Counted from the stretch's first letter, positions 12,835 through 27,028 are shown. The stretch: 64,000 nt of DNA from Tetrahymena elliotti 4EA (GCA_000231825.2 JH720331.1:465441-529440); one strand, 5' to 3'. Translations and numbers: made by a program. Notes: a model not told the origin generated them from the letters alone.

Positions 12835-13968
12835 TCAATATATAATCAATAGTAAAAGGGCTATAGAGCTTGCCAAGAACGAATTAATTAAAAATGAAGT
12901 GTTAGGATCTGTTATACTTACATTAGCATTTCCATCAGCATCAATGCTACTATCTTAGGTACTTGAAATAAATATATTAGCACCTCCACTTGATGAAGTT
13001 GTAGAATCAGATGCTACTTAGAGTACTCTTATATTTTCAAATCCCATAGAATTTAAAAATCTTCTATTTGAATTAGTCTAGGTATCAATCGTAGAATCTC
13101 CTTGTTAAGCTTCATCGCATGATTATTATTTTGAAAATACTGTAGTAGCCTTGCAAGTTCCCTAAGCAGATACTCCACCATTATTTGTAAAAATATTAGA
13201 AAATTTATTGACAATAGAATTTTAGCAAGTCTAGTCAACATAGACACCAGTAACTTCTTTTACAATTAATTCTAGCGAATCATTAGATCCTGCACCACTC
13301 CAAGAAACTAGATCTTTAAAGCATTATAAGGCTGCAGTCACAGAGTTTTAGAATTCATTAGCACTAGCTTCACTGATGATCAGATTACCTTTATCATCAA
13401 ACAAAGTAGAAATTTAATCAACACCAGCACAGATAGTACAAGCTGCTCCTCTAGTAAATTAGACCATTGAAGTAGCAAACTTAACTTTGCAGACTTTATT
13501 CTTAGAGAGAAGTTTTTGTAAAAGAGGTAAATTAGTATTGTTGATCAAATCATCAATAGTGGCTGGCTTAGTTATTCCTTGAAGAGCAGTGCAGCTTTAT
13601 TTTCCAATTAACCTCACCAAGCCATTCAATAGTTTCTTAATAATGTTATTCTAAGATTAAAGAGGTTTTACTTTGAAAAGAGCCGACTTTTCAATGAACT
13701 TAGCCATTTTAGCATCACAGCAAGACTAATGGCCTTAGTATTAGCTACAAACACCTAAATCATCAGCTGCTGAGCTTGTTGAAGGAGTTCTACTTTCAAA
13801 ATAGGTTGCAAACTTATCTGTTGAATCAGAGGCATCTTTACTATGATTAGAAGCTAAATCTTTTATAAAAGCTTTAGCTTTTTAGTAGGCTTTATGGTTT
13901 TTGCATTCGTCAGCAGCAAGTGATGCTGTTAAGTAGAGACCAAGTAAAATTAAAATTGAGATTTTCAT
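12835..13968 (-). CDS. Secreted, predicted GPI-anchored Cys-containing surface protein, copy 2 (377 aa)
   Basis: ATG at 13966-13968 to TGA at 12835-12837, 378 codons, no intron. Signal peptide MKISILILLGLYLTASLA; 35 of the first 40 residues match copy 1 (7255-8376). The cysteine framework is kept, with SCCDAK and GAACTICAGVD. Internal differences are spread out and include small length changes (for example SGGANIF near the C-terminus). The end, SFLINSFLASSIALLLLIIY after DPNT, fits a GPI-attachment signal. Coding DNA is clearly GC-richer than its flanks and the frame is intact, so both copies look functional. Expected location is the outer cell surface or cilia membrane. The molecular function is unknown; variation between copies would fit a surface antigen or adhesion role, but this is inference. 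Confidence 0.88.
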
Positions 13969-16900
13969 TTATTTTTTTTTAAGTTATTTTTTATATTTTT
14001 TTTATTGTTTTTAATTATAAATCCTTTGAAACTCAACTTATGCTTTTAAAGAAAATAGATATTAATATTTTACTGATCTATTAATTCTTCTTGGCTGATA
14101 CTATTCTACATATTTAGAAATTATTTATTAAAGTTATAGATAACTTAAATTCTGGTAAAAAATAGATTAGATTTGTAAGTTTTAATAAATTTATTATCTT
14201 TCGAGAACTCATAAAATTTATTTAGATTTTAATTAGAATTGTCTATTTGGTTTATTCAAAAATACAATTTTTTCATTTTAAAAAAAAGAAAAATAACCAG
14301 ATTTAAAGTAAATTGAGGTTTAAAATGAGTGTAATTCAGAAGCAATAAAAATATTTAATGATTTATCTGAAGATTAGACTTAAAAAATAACTATTGCTAC
14401 ATAAAATTTTTGTATTTATTCAAAAGCATTCAACCATTATTTTAATTTTATGTCTTAAAAAAATAATATCAAATTTACTTTTATTTAATCTTGTCTATTT
14501 CTAAACAAAGTATTAAATTATCCAGATTTAAATTGAATTCAGGTTTGAGATGCTTTTTAATTTCAGTTAAACATTCTAATTTATTAAATTGTATTCAATG
14601 AAATAAAATAATCTATTTTTGTGATTAATTGATATTAGATTTTTAAAAAATAAATGGATCAATGTTTAGATTCAAATCTTTTTAAAACAAAATTTTCATA
14701 TTTTAAAAAACAATTCAAAAATTATTTGCTGAAGAATTCATAAATTTACATTCTTTAATATTTTTAATTATTGATTTAAAAAATTTTTATTCACTTCATT
14801 TGTTTAAACAAGGGAATTTGAATTTAAAATTATATGTCATCAAAATAATAAAAGATGTGTTAGATTAAATAAGCTTAAAATCCATAAACAATTTAAAATT
14901 TACTACTTCTACTACTTCAACATAGAATTTTATAAAAAATGTAAAAATCGGTATATTACTTATTTTGAAACTCTGGCAAAAAGTTTATTAATAAGTTTTA
15001 AAATTAAAATTCAGGTGACTTCTAAAAAGTAAAAAAAACCTTTATTCAGCAGATGAGTAATAAACAGATTTTAAAAATACGTTTAGTAAAACTTAATTTC
15101 TACTAACTTATTCACTTTTTTTAACAACTGATTTTTTTTAACCTAGTAATTTAACATATTTAAATAATATTTTGATAGTGAAAATTATTTGATAAAAATT
15201 TACCTAAATCATATTATTGATAAGGATAGCAATTTAAAAATAATTGTATCATAATTTTGCAAAGAATACTAAATGTTTAAGATGAAATTATTTTTTAAAT
15301 TGTGGTATATTAAATGTATAAACAGCAATTGCTAAGTTTCTAAAGAATAAGAAGAATTTTAAAAATTTAGAAAATAGATTAAAAAGCTTTAACATAACCT
15401 CTATTAAAAAAATTGTCTATTTTACAATTTACTAAATCAAATTAGAATATAACTATCATTTCATTTTAAATATTTTTTTTACAAAACCAAGAAACAAGAA
15501 ACATGTAGACAAAAGACTTTCAAAAAACTATCATCAAGTAAATTAAATATATTAATTGAGGATAAATTCATAATAAATACTAGCTCAACCTGAAATAATG
15601 ATCTCAGAGATCTTAATTATGATTAAATAATTTTTTTGAGAGAAAATGATAGATTTTTATTAATATTTTTAACAAAATACTAATTTATATTAAAATCATT
15701 GTAAACTTAACTCAACTCAAGGAAAATACTTTTTAACTTAACTCTCTACAACACCTATTTCTTTTAAAATAGTTCATTTTAATTCTATTTTTTTGTTAAA
15801 GTTGCTTAAACTAGAAACAATATAACTAAATAACAATAAAAGATGAATTGATAATATTAACTAAGTAAGATATTATTTATTTTTTATAATACATAAATAA
15901 TTTGTGTCAAACAAATATTTACAATCTTCTTATTTTTCAACACTTTTGTTGAAAAAAAAAAAAAAAGCCATATTTTATTAATCTTTAAATTGCAATTATT
16001 TGTTTCGAACTAAAATGCTAATATGAATAAATATTTAGATAAAACAAATAAAAAGATTTAACAAGTTAAAAGAAACTAAGCACAAACCATAAACACTATT
16101 ACATAAGTTAATTGATAAATAGTCAATAAATCCGAGAATAGAAGAAAAAATTAATAATAGTTTGTATGAGAGAATTAGGAATATCTAAAAAATATAAATA
16201 AATATCATCTGTATTTTTAGTAATAAAAAAGTAAACATTATGTTTTAAACAGAGACATATTTAAATTGAGCATAACTTTCAAAAAAAAATTTTTTGTAAT
16301 TCCATTTAGCTAATTAAAATTTTTTGAAAAATTCTTAAAACTCAAATCACTAATATTGATAGCATTTATTGATTTATTTTCAAAAACACAATAAAACCAC
16401 AAATAAAATAATTAATAATATTCTAAAAATTTCAAAGAAAATTTTTTCAAAATGTTTTAAAACAATAGTAAAATACTTTATAAACTAACTTAATTTCTTT
16501 AAAATAAAAAAATTGTTGATTAAAATTAATTTAAGTTTTTCGGTTTTAATCTCAAAATATAAGTATATTATTTTTTTTGTTATGTTTTTAATAAAACTTA
16601 AAAGAATATAAGTGTTCCTCGAAATAATTAATTTATCATTTTATTTATCAATTTTAGAAAAAAATAAACTTATTTTTAAATTCATTTTAATTTATTCAAT
16701 AAAAAAATTTTTAAAACCTTAAAATATAATTTCTTCATTTATTTATCCATTAACTTGGAGTTAAAAAAAGGTAATTTCAGCCCATATCTGAAATATAAAG
16801 AAATAAAAAAGAATTTTCAAAGACATGAGCTTTTATATTATCTGATTTAAATAATTGGTTATTCAAAATTCTTCATGACAAAGCTTAAAAAAATATACAA

Positions 16901-19900
16901 AAAATATGAATAATATTACTAATAAAATAGAGTTGTTGAATCCAATAAATATTATATTTCTGAAAAATTAAAGGTATTTTGTTATATTCAATGATTATTC
17001 ATAATAATATACTAGAGTTCAATTGTCTTTCTCTCTAAAATTATTAAACTCTTAGGAATAATATATAAATATTTAGATATATATTTTTTAGCAACAATCT
17101 TTCTACTTATTGAATACTAGTTATGAAGATCGACAGTATAACTCAAATACCTATTTTATTATTTTTAAATAAATAAATGATCAAAATAATTAGTTCAAGC
17201 ATGGTATTTATGTTTTTATCTTTGGATACTAGAAAAAGATATATCTTTTATAATTCAGCAAAAAGTGAAGTCTTATAATATTATATAAAGTAGATCTTTA
17301 AAATGGTAATACTTTTAAATTAATTAGTATAATTAACAAAAATAAAAAATATCTCAGCTCTAAACAGCTATGAAACCCAATTATTTAAGCTAAATATTAC
17401 ATGACAATTTTACAGAAAATAAAAAATATTTTCTTAAAAGTTTTTACTTCTAATTATAATAAGTGAAGTGAGCATTTTGAATAAAAGAATTATTTATTAA
17501 TCACTAAAACGAAATAGAAGGTTAAATATAAAAGAATATTTATATAGATGTATTTAAAAAAAACTAATAAATAATCATGTGTATTTTAATTAAATCCTTT
17601 TTTCAAGGAATTCTTTTATACTTTTATATTATTAAACATATATCGAATTTAAATTGAATTCAAAATATAAAAACTGTAATATCATCAACCAACCTTTAAA
17701 TTAGACTTTATTAAATATTTTATTTATCAGTATTATGATGTTTATCACCTGAAATTTCACTTGGTTGATTGAATGATATAAATAAAAAAAATATTTTGTA
17801 TTAAAGTATCAATTTAAAATTTTTTTTGGGATTCAAATATTACTTTTACATAAAGGTTGAAGTGTAGAGGATATTTAAATAATAAATTTTAGATAAGTCT
17901 TTTCCTATAATATAGAAAGTTTTGGAAATTTATGAAATTCAACGGCATAATTGGAATTTTTTACAGTTTTGTGAATATTAAAAAGGGCTAATGTAACATT
18001 ATTTCATAGATCTTTCGAGTTTACAAAAAATTAGTCTAAATTTTTTCTATTTAAAAAAGATGGCAAAATAATATGTATTATTTATTAAGTAAATCCTAAT
18101 TTTTTTTAACTAAATTTTAAATATGTTTTAACAAATCTTTAAGATTTTACTCTAAAAAATAAAAGACTTCAAGAAACACTTTTTTTATTGATTTCATTTT
18201 AATTTATTAACAAGGTATTTTGTTTTCCAAAATTTTCTCTCTTTTGTCAGAATATAACAAAGTAAAAATTAAAAATTTTAACAGTTTTAGGTGTGTAACT
18301 ACATACACTTATAAATTGTAATTAATTGTTTAGATTGCAATTAGGAAAAAATTGATAATTGTAAGTTAAATATTAATAATTTTCAAATCAATTTGTTTGA
18401 ATGCATATACTTCTTTTCCAATCAAATAAATCAATAAAAGATTATTTTTTTTACCATGCATTCAAGAATATATTTGGTATATTTTGTTTATTTTGAGTAT
18501 TTGTATTCATATTCAATCTTGAAATTTATCAATAATATCTTTTATCCAGTACTCTGAAAAAAGTTGATATTTAAAAAGAAAGCATAGGTGCCCACCTAAA
18601 ATATTCCTTGAAAATATTTAATTTTTGTTCAAGATTTTATTCCTCTTTTTAATTAAAAAAATAGTAAACTAAATTTTATTTTTCTTTCTTTTAGCCTCTT
18701 TTATGATTTCTTAGGTAAAAATTAGACCAATTCAAAATTAATTGAAGGGAGAATGGATTATTTTGAGTGTTTACTAATTTTTAATGAATTTTAGCCTGAA
18801 AAAATGTGAAAAAGAATCTTCTTACATTGATACAATTTTCGTTAATCAAATAATTGTGTTTGAAACTTCAAATCTTATTTGAAAATAGTAAAGAAAAGTA
18901 TTAATCAATTTGTATTCTATAATAAATATTTATGAAAAAGAAATAAATTATTTACTTATAAATCCTTAAAATTGTTATTTTTAAATAATAAATTTTTATT
19001 TTAGTAATGATTTATGAGATTCTGGTAAATTTAATTTTTTGATATCGTATGTACTTATTTACTTTTAGATTTGTGATTGAAATTAGCCAAATTGAGAAAC
19101 TTTTTCTTTTACATAAATAAGTGTTATGAATATTTAATGCTATTGAATTAATCATTAAATCTTCTTAAAGAATTAATAGCTTCGAAATAAAAGTAAAATT
19201 AAATAAGTCTATTTTTGTTTAAGTAAGAGATGAAATATTTTTATTTTTAGAAGCCAGCAATTTTTAATGGGAAATATTTAGACCTTATTAAAAATACAAA
19301 AAATAACACTTAATTTTTGTATTTTTAAAAATTAAATATAATTTGAGTAATATGGGATTAATGAAAAGTTTTCTTGCGCTAAGAAATAATTGATATTGTT
19401 TATTAAAAAATTAAAAAATCTAAAATAATTAATCTCCTTTTTACCATCAAATTATTTCTTTTTACTCATTCTCAAAGAGATTTAATAAAATTATAAGTTT
19501 TTTTTTTACATGAATAAAGATATTATCTTTACATCAAGGATTCTAATTATAATAATTTAGATATTTACTCTTCTTAATACTAATTTACCAAAAAAAGAGT
19601 AAATTACTGAATGCTAAATTTTTAAAAATAGAGGTTGTTGCATAAAGAAAGAAATTCAAAAGGCCTATTTTAGTAATTTGGAAATCATCTATTTTATTTG
19701 TTCGTTTATTAATTTATTAAACCATTAAAATTCAAAAAATTTATGAAAAATAAATCAGCTATTTTTAGTTTAAGTACATATAATATGTAATCAATCAATT
19801 TTAGATAAATATTCAGAAAATGATAATGTAATTATCTTAAATAATTTCTAAGTAAATATATTTGTTTTCTATTTTTTTTATCTATAATTGCTTTTTTTTA

Positions 19901-21979
19901 TTATTCAATTTTTCTCCATCACTGATTGAAACACAAACATAAGATATCAAAACAGTGATTTAAAGGGAATCATTCAAATAATGCTTGATTACAAAACTAA
20001 ATTTTTTTTCTTTCGCTCTCTCTTTATCTAAAAGTCTTTTCAAATAAAGATCATATATTCTTTTGTTTATTAAAAATAATCAATAATATTTGTATATAAT
20101 AAAGAATCTTATGATGTCTTATTAAATATACGAAAGCTCTTGCTCATGAGATGACTTAAACTGAAATATTTTTACATGAATAAAGCAAATTTTAATTTAC
20201 TTAACATGACAGATATAAATAGGGCTCAAAAGATTTTTAAGGAGGGGGCTCTATCATTTAATTTGGAATTAACTGTATCAAGGAAAGCAAAGGAAGTTAA
20301 ATTTTAAAAATTTTTTATAAGAAAAGAGCATATGTAACTTTAAAATAAGATAATCATCAAAAATGCTTAACTTTTTATTCTCTTCAAGAAAGTTAATCGA
20401 AATAAGAAAAGCTTTTGCTAATTTTGATAGCAATAGTAGCTCCTAAGTATCTATAATCGCGTTTTAATGGGTAGTATATTATTTATTTCTTTTATTCATT
20501 CTCATAAGAAAACAAATCTTTTTTTGAAGCAAGCAAATTTATTAAGTAATTGATTTTCTCTAATATATAAACTCCCTAAAGCTTATTTTTTTTAAAATAC
20601 AATATTTCAGGTAATCGGATAATTAGTAATTTTGATTAGTAAAGTATCTTAGTTGGGTTATTGTAAAAAATTCCCAACTTTAATAGAAAATGTATCATAT
20701 AAATATTTAAATTTTTATTCTAAACACAAGCTGTCTTTTGAATGAAGATGCTAAATTAATAAATTAGCTGATGTTTTGAAGATTTATTTTGGAGACATTT
20801 AAATTAGAACGCCGATTAATAAGAGTAGTAGGTATCAGCTTTCAAAATATATTTTGAAAAATTTAGGAATTAAAGCAATTTTCACTTTCTATTATAATTT
20901 TCTAATTAATTTAAAAAGATAATAGAGAAAGTTTTTATTTTTTTTGTTCTATGTCAGAATTAATGTTTAATAAAATATTTTTTGACTTCGAAACATAGAG
21001 GACTTTTTTGAAAAAGGCATGTTTTTTAATAAGACATAGGATTTTGAAGTATTCGTGAGTGAAATATAGAAAAGATACATCTAATTTATCACAAGCTCAA
21101 GAGTGAATACTTATTTATTTTTTTCTAATCAAATTCTTTACTGTTTTCTACACCAAAAAGACTATATATTAAAACTTTAAATTTAGAAAAATTTAGATTA
21201 ACAAAATTGATATATACTTCTCAAAACCTAATAATCAATTAAGCAAACCTTATTGCAAAGTTAGAATAATTTTGTATCTAATGTTGATCATAAGATTTAG
21301 ATTTTTTACTAGAAGATTTAGAGCAGATTCTAATGAAATTGGTAAAATGAAATGACTTTACTAATTTTATTTACCAAATTAATTTACTTAAAATATCTGT
21401 CTATCTTATAAATGACGCAGACGCAAATCATGTTTTGTAATATGCAAATTAAATGCATTTAAATTTTTAAAAATCTTCTAATTTTAATTTTATCTTTTAC
21501 TTTTATTTTGACTGTCAATGTGGATTTCAAAGGAATCTAGTGCAACCTAATTCAAACCTTGAAGAATAAATAGTAGAAGGAAAAATTTTTGATAGTGGGG
21601 TAGGTAAATTTATCAAAAAAAAGTTTAATAAATAGATTTGATTATTGTATATCTTGAGAGACTTAAAGTAAAGTAAATTAATAAATTCTAAAATAGATAA
21701 TAGCGTTCCCTTTTATGTGGGGGCAGGCAAAGTAAAAGCAGAAAAAATTAATAATTACTAACAAAAAGAGATCTTTGTGCAATCTTATTTTGATAATATC
21801 ATACAATTCTTATTGCTTACATTTTTCATTCAAATAAACCAAATGGTATTATTAAAAATCTTTTTAAAAAATCTGTATAATTTATATATTCGCAAATAAA
21901 CCAATTCCAATCAAAAACTAAAAAAAACATTCAAATAGAAATAAATTAGTCTTTTTAATCTACAAACTAAATACATCCT
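13969..21979. other. 8-kb AT-rich gene-poor region
   Basis: This spacer separates the divergent starts of GPI copy 2 and the RING-CH gene. It is very AT-rich with homopolymer A/T runs (for example about 15954-15966). Open frames such as 20206-20427 (73 codons) are no longer than chance allows with TGA as the only stop and show no domain. The block at 14198-14350 is a repeat described separately, and a sequence like its CCAGATTTAAAT...AGGTTTGA core recurs near 14519. No RNA gene or transposon coding was recognised. Confidence 0.6.
14198..14350. repeat. Duplicated upstream block, copy B
   Basis: Partner of 11672-11830, located about 230 bp upstream of the start of GPI-protein copy 2. It retains CTTTCGAGAACT, ATAAAATTTATTT, AGAATTGTC and the CCAGATTTAAA...AAATTGAGGTT segment. 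It is probably part of the promoter region, judged only from conservation and position. Confidence 0.65.
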
Positions 21980-22906
21980 ATGAGTTCTCCTCTTGAATGT
22001 CCCTAGGAATCTTCTGTTAACTATGTCACATTCGCTGACATAGAAAATTAAATTGTTAAGATTGACATCAATTAAATTTCTTCAGATTCTACTATTAACT
22101 CCCCTTCTTCTCCTACATCTACAGCTGAATCTGAAAACGATAAAAGTGCTGATTCCATTCCTTCTAACTAAACTCCTGCGTAATAATAATAAATCTAAAA
22201 TAAGCATGATGGATAAGAAGAATAAATTTGTAAAATTTGCTTAGAAAAGGAATTCGAAGATCAGCCATCTTCTGAATAAAATAACTCTGAAGATAAATTT
22301 ATTAGTCCTTGCAATTGCAAAGGCTCCATCCAAAATATCCACAGTATGTGTTTCTTCAAGCTCTTAATTATGAGATGTAGAAATGTTGATGGAAAGGATA
22401 TTTATAAATGCGAACAATGCCAATAAGTATTCTAATTGGAAGAAACAGCTGAAGGATTCTAATCTAAGAAGAAAAAAATACTTTTTAATTTCTTATTTAT
22501 TTTTGCTTTACTTTTTTCAGTTGGAATTCTTGTTACCTATATTCTTATATTGTTAAATGTATTCTACTCAGATAGTAATATTCTCTGCATTTTCTTGGTA
22601 GTTGCCCCTTTCATTATTGTAATCCTATACTGGTAACTTAGCACTTGTCTTCCTGAATCAATCAAATCCGATAAGTGGAAAGTTACTGCTAAATCAGAAG
22701 ATAAATATATTGAATATTAAATTGACTCTAAAAATTAAATGATTCTTGTTAGTGTTTGCTCATTTAACGAATAAAATTAATAACAATAACAATAATAAAA
22801 CATTACTGAACAAGTAAAGTAAATTCAAAGTGACAAATCTGCTTACCTCAACAAATCTTCTCTTTCAAACTAACTCTTAAGCAAAATCTATGAAGATTAA
22901 CTTTGA
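21980..22906 (+). CDS. RING-CH (MARCH-like) zinc-finger membrane protein, putative E3 ubiquitin ligase (308 aa)
   Basis: ATG at 21980 to TGA at 22904-22906, exactly 309 codons. The zinc-binding pattern is complete: C84-x2-C87, C111-x-C113, H121-x2-C124, C144-x2-C147, in the C4HC3 order and spacing of RING-CH domains, with the typical CNCKGS at the third pair. Two hydrophobic segments follow (about 168-194 and 201-219), the standard MARCH layout of an N-terminal cytosolic RING-CH plus paired membrane spans. The family transfers ubiquitin to membrane proteins and controls their traffic. The N-terminus is Ser/Thr-rich with a Gln run at about 67-71, and the C-terminal tail has a second Gln run, written mostly with TAA. 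Under the standard code these would be stop clusters. Membrane compartment and substrates cannot be read from the sequence. Confidence 0.9.
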
Positions 22907-25392
22907 AATGATTATTAGAGCACATTGATATTCTATTCAATCCAAATTAAATCAATAAGCAAATAACAACATTGCTATCATTTTAATCAAATAATTTATA
23001 AATAGAATAGAAAAATAAAAAATTCAAATGTAAAAAATCTCAAAACCTTACACTAGTTTAAAAAATAACAAATAATTTCTAATTTAAATAAAATATCTTC
23101 TTATTGTCAAAAAATAAGTCTAGTTTAACAAAATAAAATTATATTAAATATTTAATTATTTAAATATTATTACATGTATATATTTGTAAAAAATCAGTCT
23201 AATAAAATTTTAACAGAAAAATTTTAATCCATTCTTTCATTTTTTAAATTTTGTAATGAAATTCAAATCTTCTCTAATTAAATTACAATTACGTTAATTT
23301 AGTTTTCTTTAAAAAAATCATATTTCTTTGCTTGTAATTTTTTGTTTTAAACAGTTGAAAAAGTATTGAAAAATTGTATTAGTAAAGGACAATAAAAATT
23401 ATTTAGCTAAAAAGATATTTGGCTTAATTTATTTTGCCTTCTTATTTTATTCATAGAATTTATAATAAAAATAATTAGATTACTCACAGGGATATGCTTT
23501 TTTGGGCTGACTAACTAAAAAAAGGAAATCTGCTTTTGAATTATAAAAGAAATAGTATAAATTAAATCATTTATAATCTGCCAATAGGTTGACTATGTGA
23601 GATATATAAAACTAATTGTTTTGATTTATTTTATTTATTAACTTGTTGCTTAACTAAGTGAATTTTCTTCTATTTTTCAAGTAACACTACATTTTGATAT
23701 CAAAACAAAGAAAAGAGGGACTATTTTCTTTTTGAAAGTTTCAAAATAGATAAAAACTTCCATTTTTTTAAATCTGTAATTTTAAAAATGAATCATATTT
23801 AGTAAGGCATTTATTTGATTTTTATTCTATAATCTCTGATTTTATTATTTTTAGAAGGTTTAATACTCATAAATGCTCTTTCTAATTTCAAAATTATTTT
23901 CATTCTTTTGAATTGTAGAATAAATTCAAATTAATAGTTAGATCATAAAATTTAGTAAATCATAGGTTATAATAACAAATATTTCGCATTTTAATGTTTA
24001 ATAGATTTCGAACTGAAGGTGGGCTTAACTTCCAAAAAATTTAAATGGCTATTCTATTCATGCTTATGCTTACTTACCTTGGATAAATACAACAATTTAG
24101 AATCTAAAAAGTGATTCAAAACTCCAAATATTCAAGGAACTAACTTATCTCTATTTTTATTGAATATATGGATATTTCTATTTAAAATAATATTAAGGCA
24201 TTTTGGTTTAGTTAAATAAAATTTACAGTAGAAGTGCTAAAATTTTGAAAATATCAATTCTAAATCTGGAGAATGAATATTCAAATAATTCATTTTAAGT
24301 ACTGGGAAATAGAATAGATTTAAGTTTAATATATTTGTAAAGAAATCTATTAAAGATAAATTTTTTAATAGTAAATTAAATAATTAATATTCTATTTATG
24401 AATAATAAATAGGATTTGTTAATAGGATATTTATAGTATTAAAAATCATGAGTAGATGAGACTAATCTAGAATAGTTTTTGATTGTAAAAAGCAAAATTA
24501 CTCTATGTACAATGATTGTAAAGTAATTAAAAATTTATATAGCGTAGGCTTACTTATTAAAGAGGAAATTTTAGCTAAAGAATATGAAAATTATAAAAGA
24601 ATGAAAAATTGATAGGTCACCTCTGATAATAATAAATAATTAATTACCAATATGAAGATTTGAAAAAAAATTTGTTAATATAAGATATATTTTTAAGTTA
24701 AGCAATACCAAATTTATTGGTGGATGCTGTAATTTAAAAAAATTTATACTAATTATGGTACAAAATTAATATTAATAGGAACTCTTGTAAATTCAGATTG
24801 ATTTTTAATCCTCCTACTAATAAACTCTAAGGACCCCAAAAATAAAAGAGGTACCTTTTTTAAAATATCTTTATTGCATCATACTTTCAAGTCATCACTG
24901 ATCAACTTAACATTGTAATATAAAAGTTAAGGAGAGTTAAATTTTTTTAAAAGCAGTAAAATTTTAAAAAATCAAATTGTAATATGTAATTGGAAATGTT
25001 GGAAATTGAATTCTAAAAATGGCATAAATTTTTTCTGCTTTTTTCTCGGAAATTTGTTTCTTCAAAATTTCTTTTTTGATTCTTTATTAATATAAAAGAA
25101 AAATCAGCTTCCTATCCTTAATCAAGAATTGAAGGAATTTGATTACTATACAAGAATAACAGGTATTTAATTTATTTTTTATTTATGTAAACTTTTAAAT
25201 TTTTGCCCCACCCTATAAACTTAAGCTGCTCATATTTCTAAGATTCTTACTTGATAACTATAGCTAATTCAAATTAAATACTTTTTACCTTTATTAAGCT
25301 ACAATATGCTGCAATATTATTTGTAAAAGAGGGAAAAAAGTAAAACAAATATTTTTTTTTTAACGTTAGTAAAAAATTTTACATTTGATTTA

Positions 25393-25425
25393 TATTATTA
25401 TTATTATTACTATTATTGTTAATAT
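25393..25425. repeat. ATT trinucleotide microsatellite
   Basis: Imperfect run of TTA/ATT units with one C and one G interruption, in non-coding DNA. Confidence 0.8.
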
Positions 25426-26993
25426 TAAAACAATTTATTTTATTGTTAACTAGAATTTAAGACACAAATAAATAGCTTATTACAACCTTAACCTTTCTTT
25501 TTAATACATTTCAAACTTAAATAAGTTTTCAACTTATCCCAGCTCGGATGAATTAATTTTGTTTTAAATAAAAAGTAAACTTTTACAGAAAAAATGATAA
25601 GTACGAAAAAGAATGTTTAACACATATAAAATGAATAAAAAATAATTTTTTTCCAAGAAAAAATAAGGTTTTTGATTATTTTAGAAATTATTATTTATGA
25701 ATTAATCTATTTATTAGATTATTTGCATGTAACCAAAATACCTATTACACTTATTTGCTTCATTTACATAAAATTAATTATTTTTAAAAACTAAAACCCT
25801 ATAAAGCAATGAAAAATATTTAGACTTCAAAATATACTTGAAAAAAACTAATAAAATTAGATATGAAATTAGATACTTTAATTATTAACAAGTTAATGTT
25901 CAAATTAAATTCATGATTTTTTTAAAAATAACTATATTCAATTGCTATTTATGTAAATGAAAGAAAATAATGATTACAAATGTGTTTTCATTAAAAAATA
26001 TGATGTAAGTAACTTTTCACACTATAAAAATTATTTAAAAAAATGCATATATTATCATTCTAACTATTCTAACTGATTATTAAAATTGAAAATTGTAAAT
26101 TGTGTAATTAAATTTTTCAAATCGATAGATATCTCTCATATCTTAATTTTTATTTGATTGAAAAAAAAATTTTTATCTTTTGATGTTTGAAAATAATGTA
26201 ACAACCAAAGAATGAATTGAATTTAACTAAATTTATTGATAAATTTTCCTAAAAAAGAAATACTAGGTCCATTTAAAGTTTATCTTACAACATCTTGCTA
26301 TAAAAGAATCACTTTAAATTTGTAATTAGAATTCCTTTAACAACTATACTTCCCATAGTATAGCAAAGTTTACTAGCAATATCTATTGTATTGCATTCTT
26401 ATCATTTTTGAGTAGATGGCATTTTTATTTATTAATAAGTGTAAAGCTTTTACTGACTCAAGTAAATTTTATCAAAAGAATATAAAAAATGAATAAGTGA
26501 ATAATCTTTCTGTTTATTTAACCAGAATAAATTAACTAATTAAATGTAAAATGTATCTCTTTGTTGTAAAAAATTAAAATTCAACTAGAACTAAGTTAAA
26601 GACCTATTACATTTTTTTAAATCATCATCTCAATAAAAAATAATAGACATAACTATCAAGTTTACTTTTAATACTAATTTCAGTTATAATAATTTAAAAT
26701 TAATTTTAATTTATTTTTGATTTTTTAAAGTGATGGATATCTTCAATTAATTTATTTTAATTCAGAAAAACAAACTTATCTTTTAAAATAAAATTCACTT
26801 AATAATAATCAAATTAGTTTTTATTTTGGAAAATTTTGTATTTCAACTGCTGATTTAAAAGAATATATTAATAATGAAAATAAAAAGATTATATTTTTTA
26901 TTTCAGTTCTAGTATTTAATGCACTGTGGAGGCTTTCACATTTTACAATCCTAAGATAAACTTTACTAAGTATGAAAATCATAATTATGGATT

Positions 26994-27028
26994 AAAAAAT
27001 TCACAATAAAAAATTCACAATAAAAAAT
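26994..27028. repeat. 14-bp tandem repeat, two and a half copies
   Basis: AAAAAAT and TCACAAT alternate exactly (A-T-A-T-A block order) over 35 bp. Non-coding; no function seen. Confidence 0.85.

Noticed and set aside
17685..17699. Sequence TCAACCAACCTTTAA resembling the Tetrahymena chromosome breakage sequence TAAACCAACCTCTTT
   Set aside because: Four mismatches to the 15-base consensus, and the sequence continues on both sides without telomere repeats; probably coincidence.
20206..20427. 73-codon plus-strand ORF beginning MTDINRAQKIFKEG
   Set aside because: With TGA as the only stop, open frames of this length are common by chance. It has no domain and its second half is plainly AT-rich spacer.
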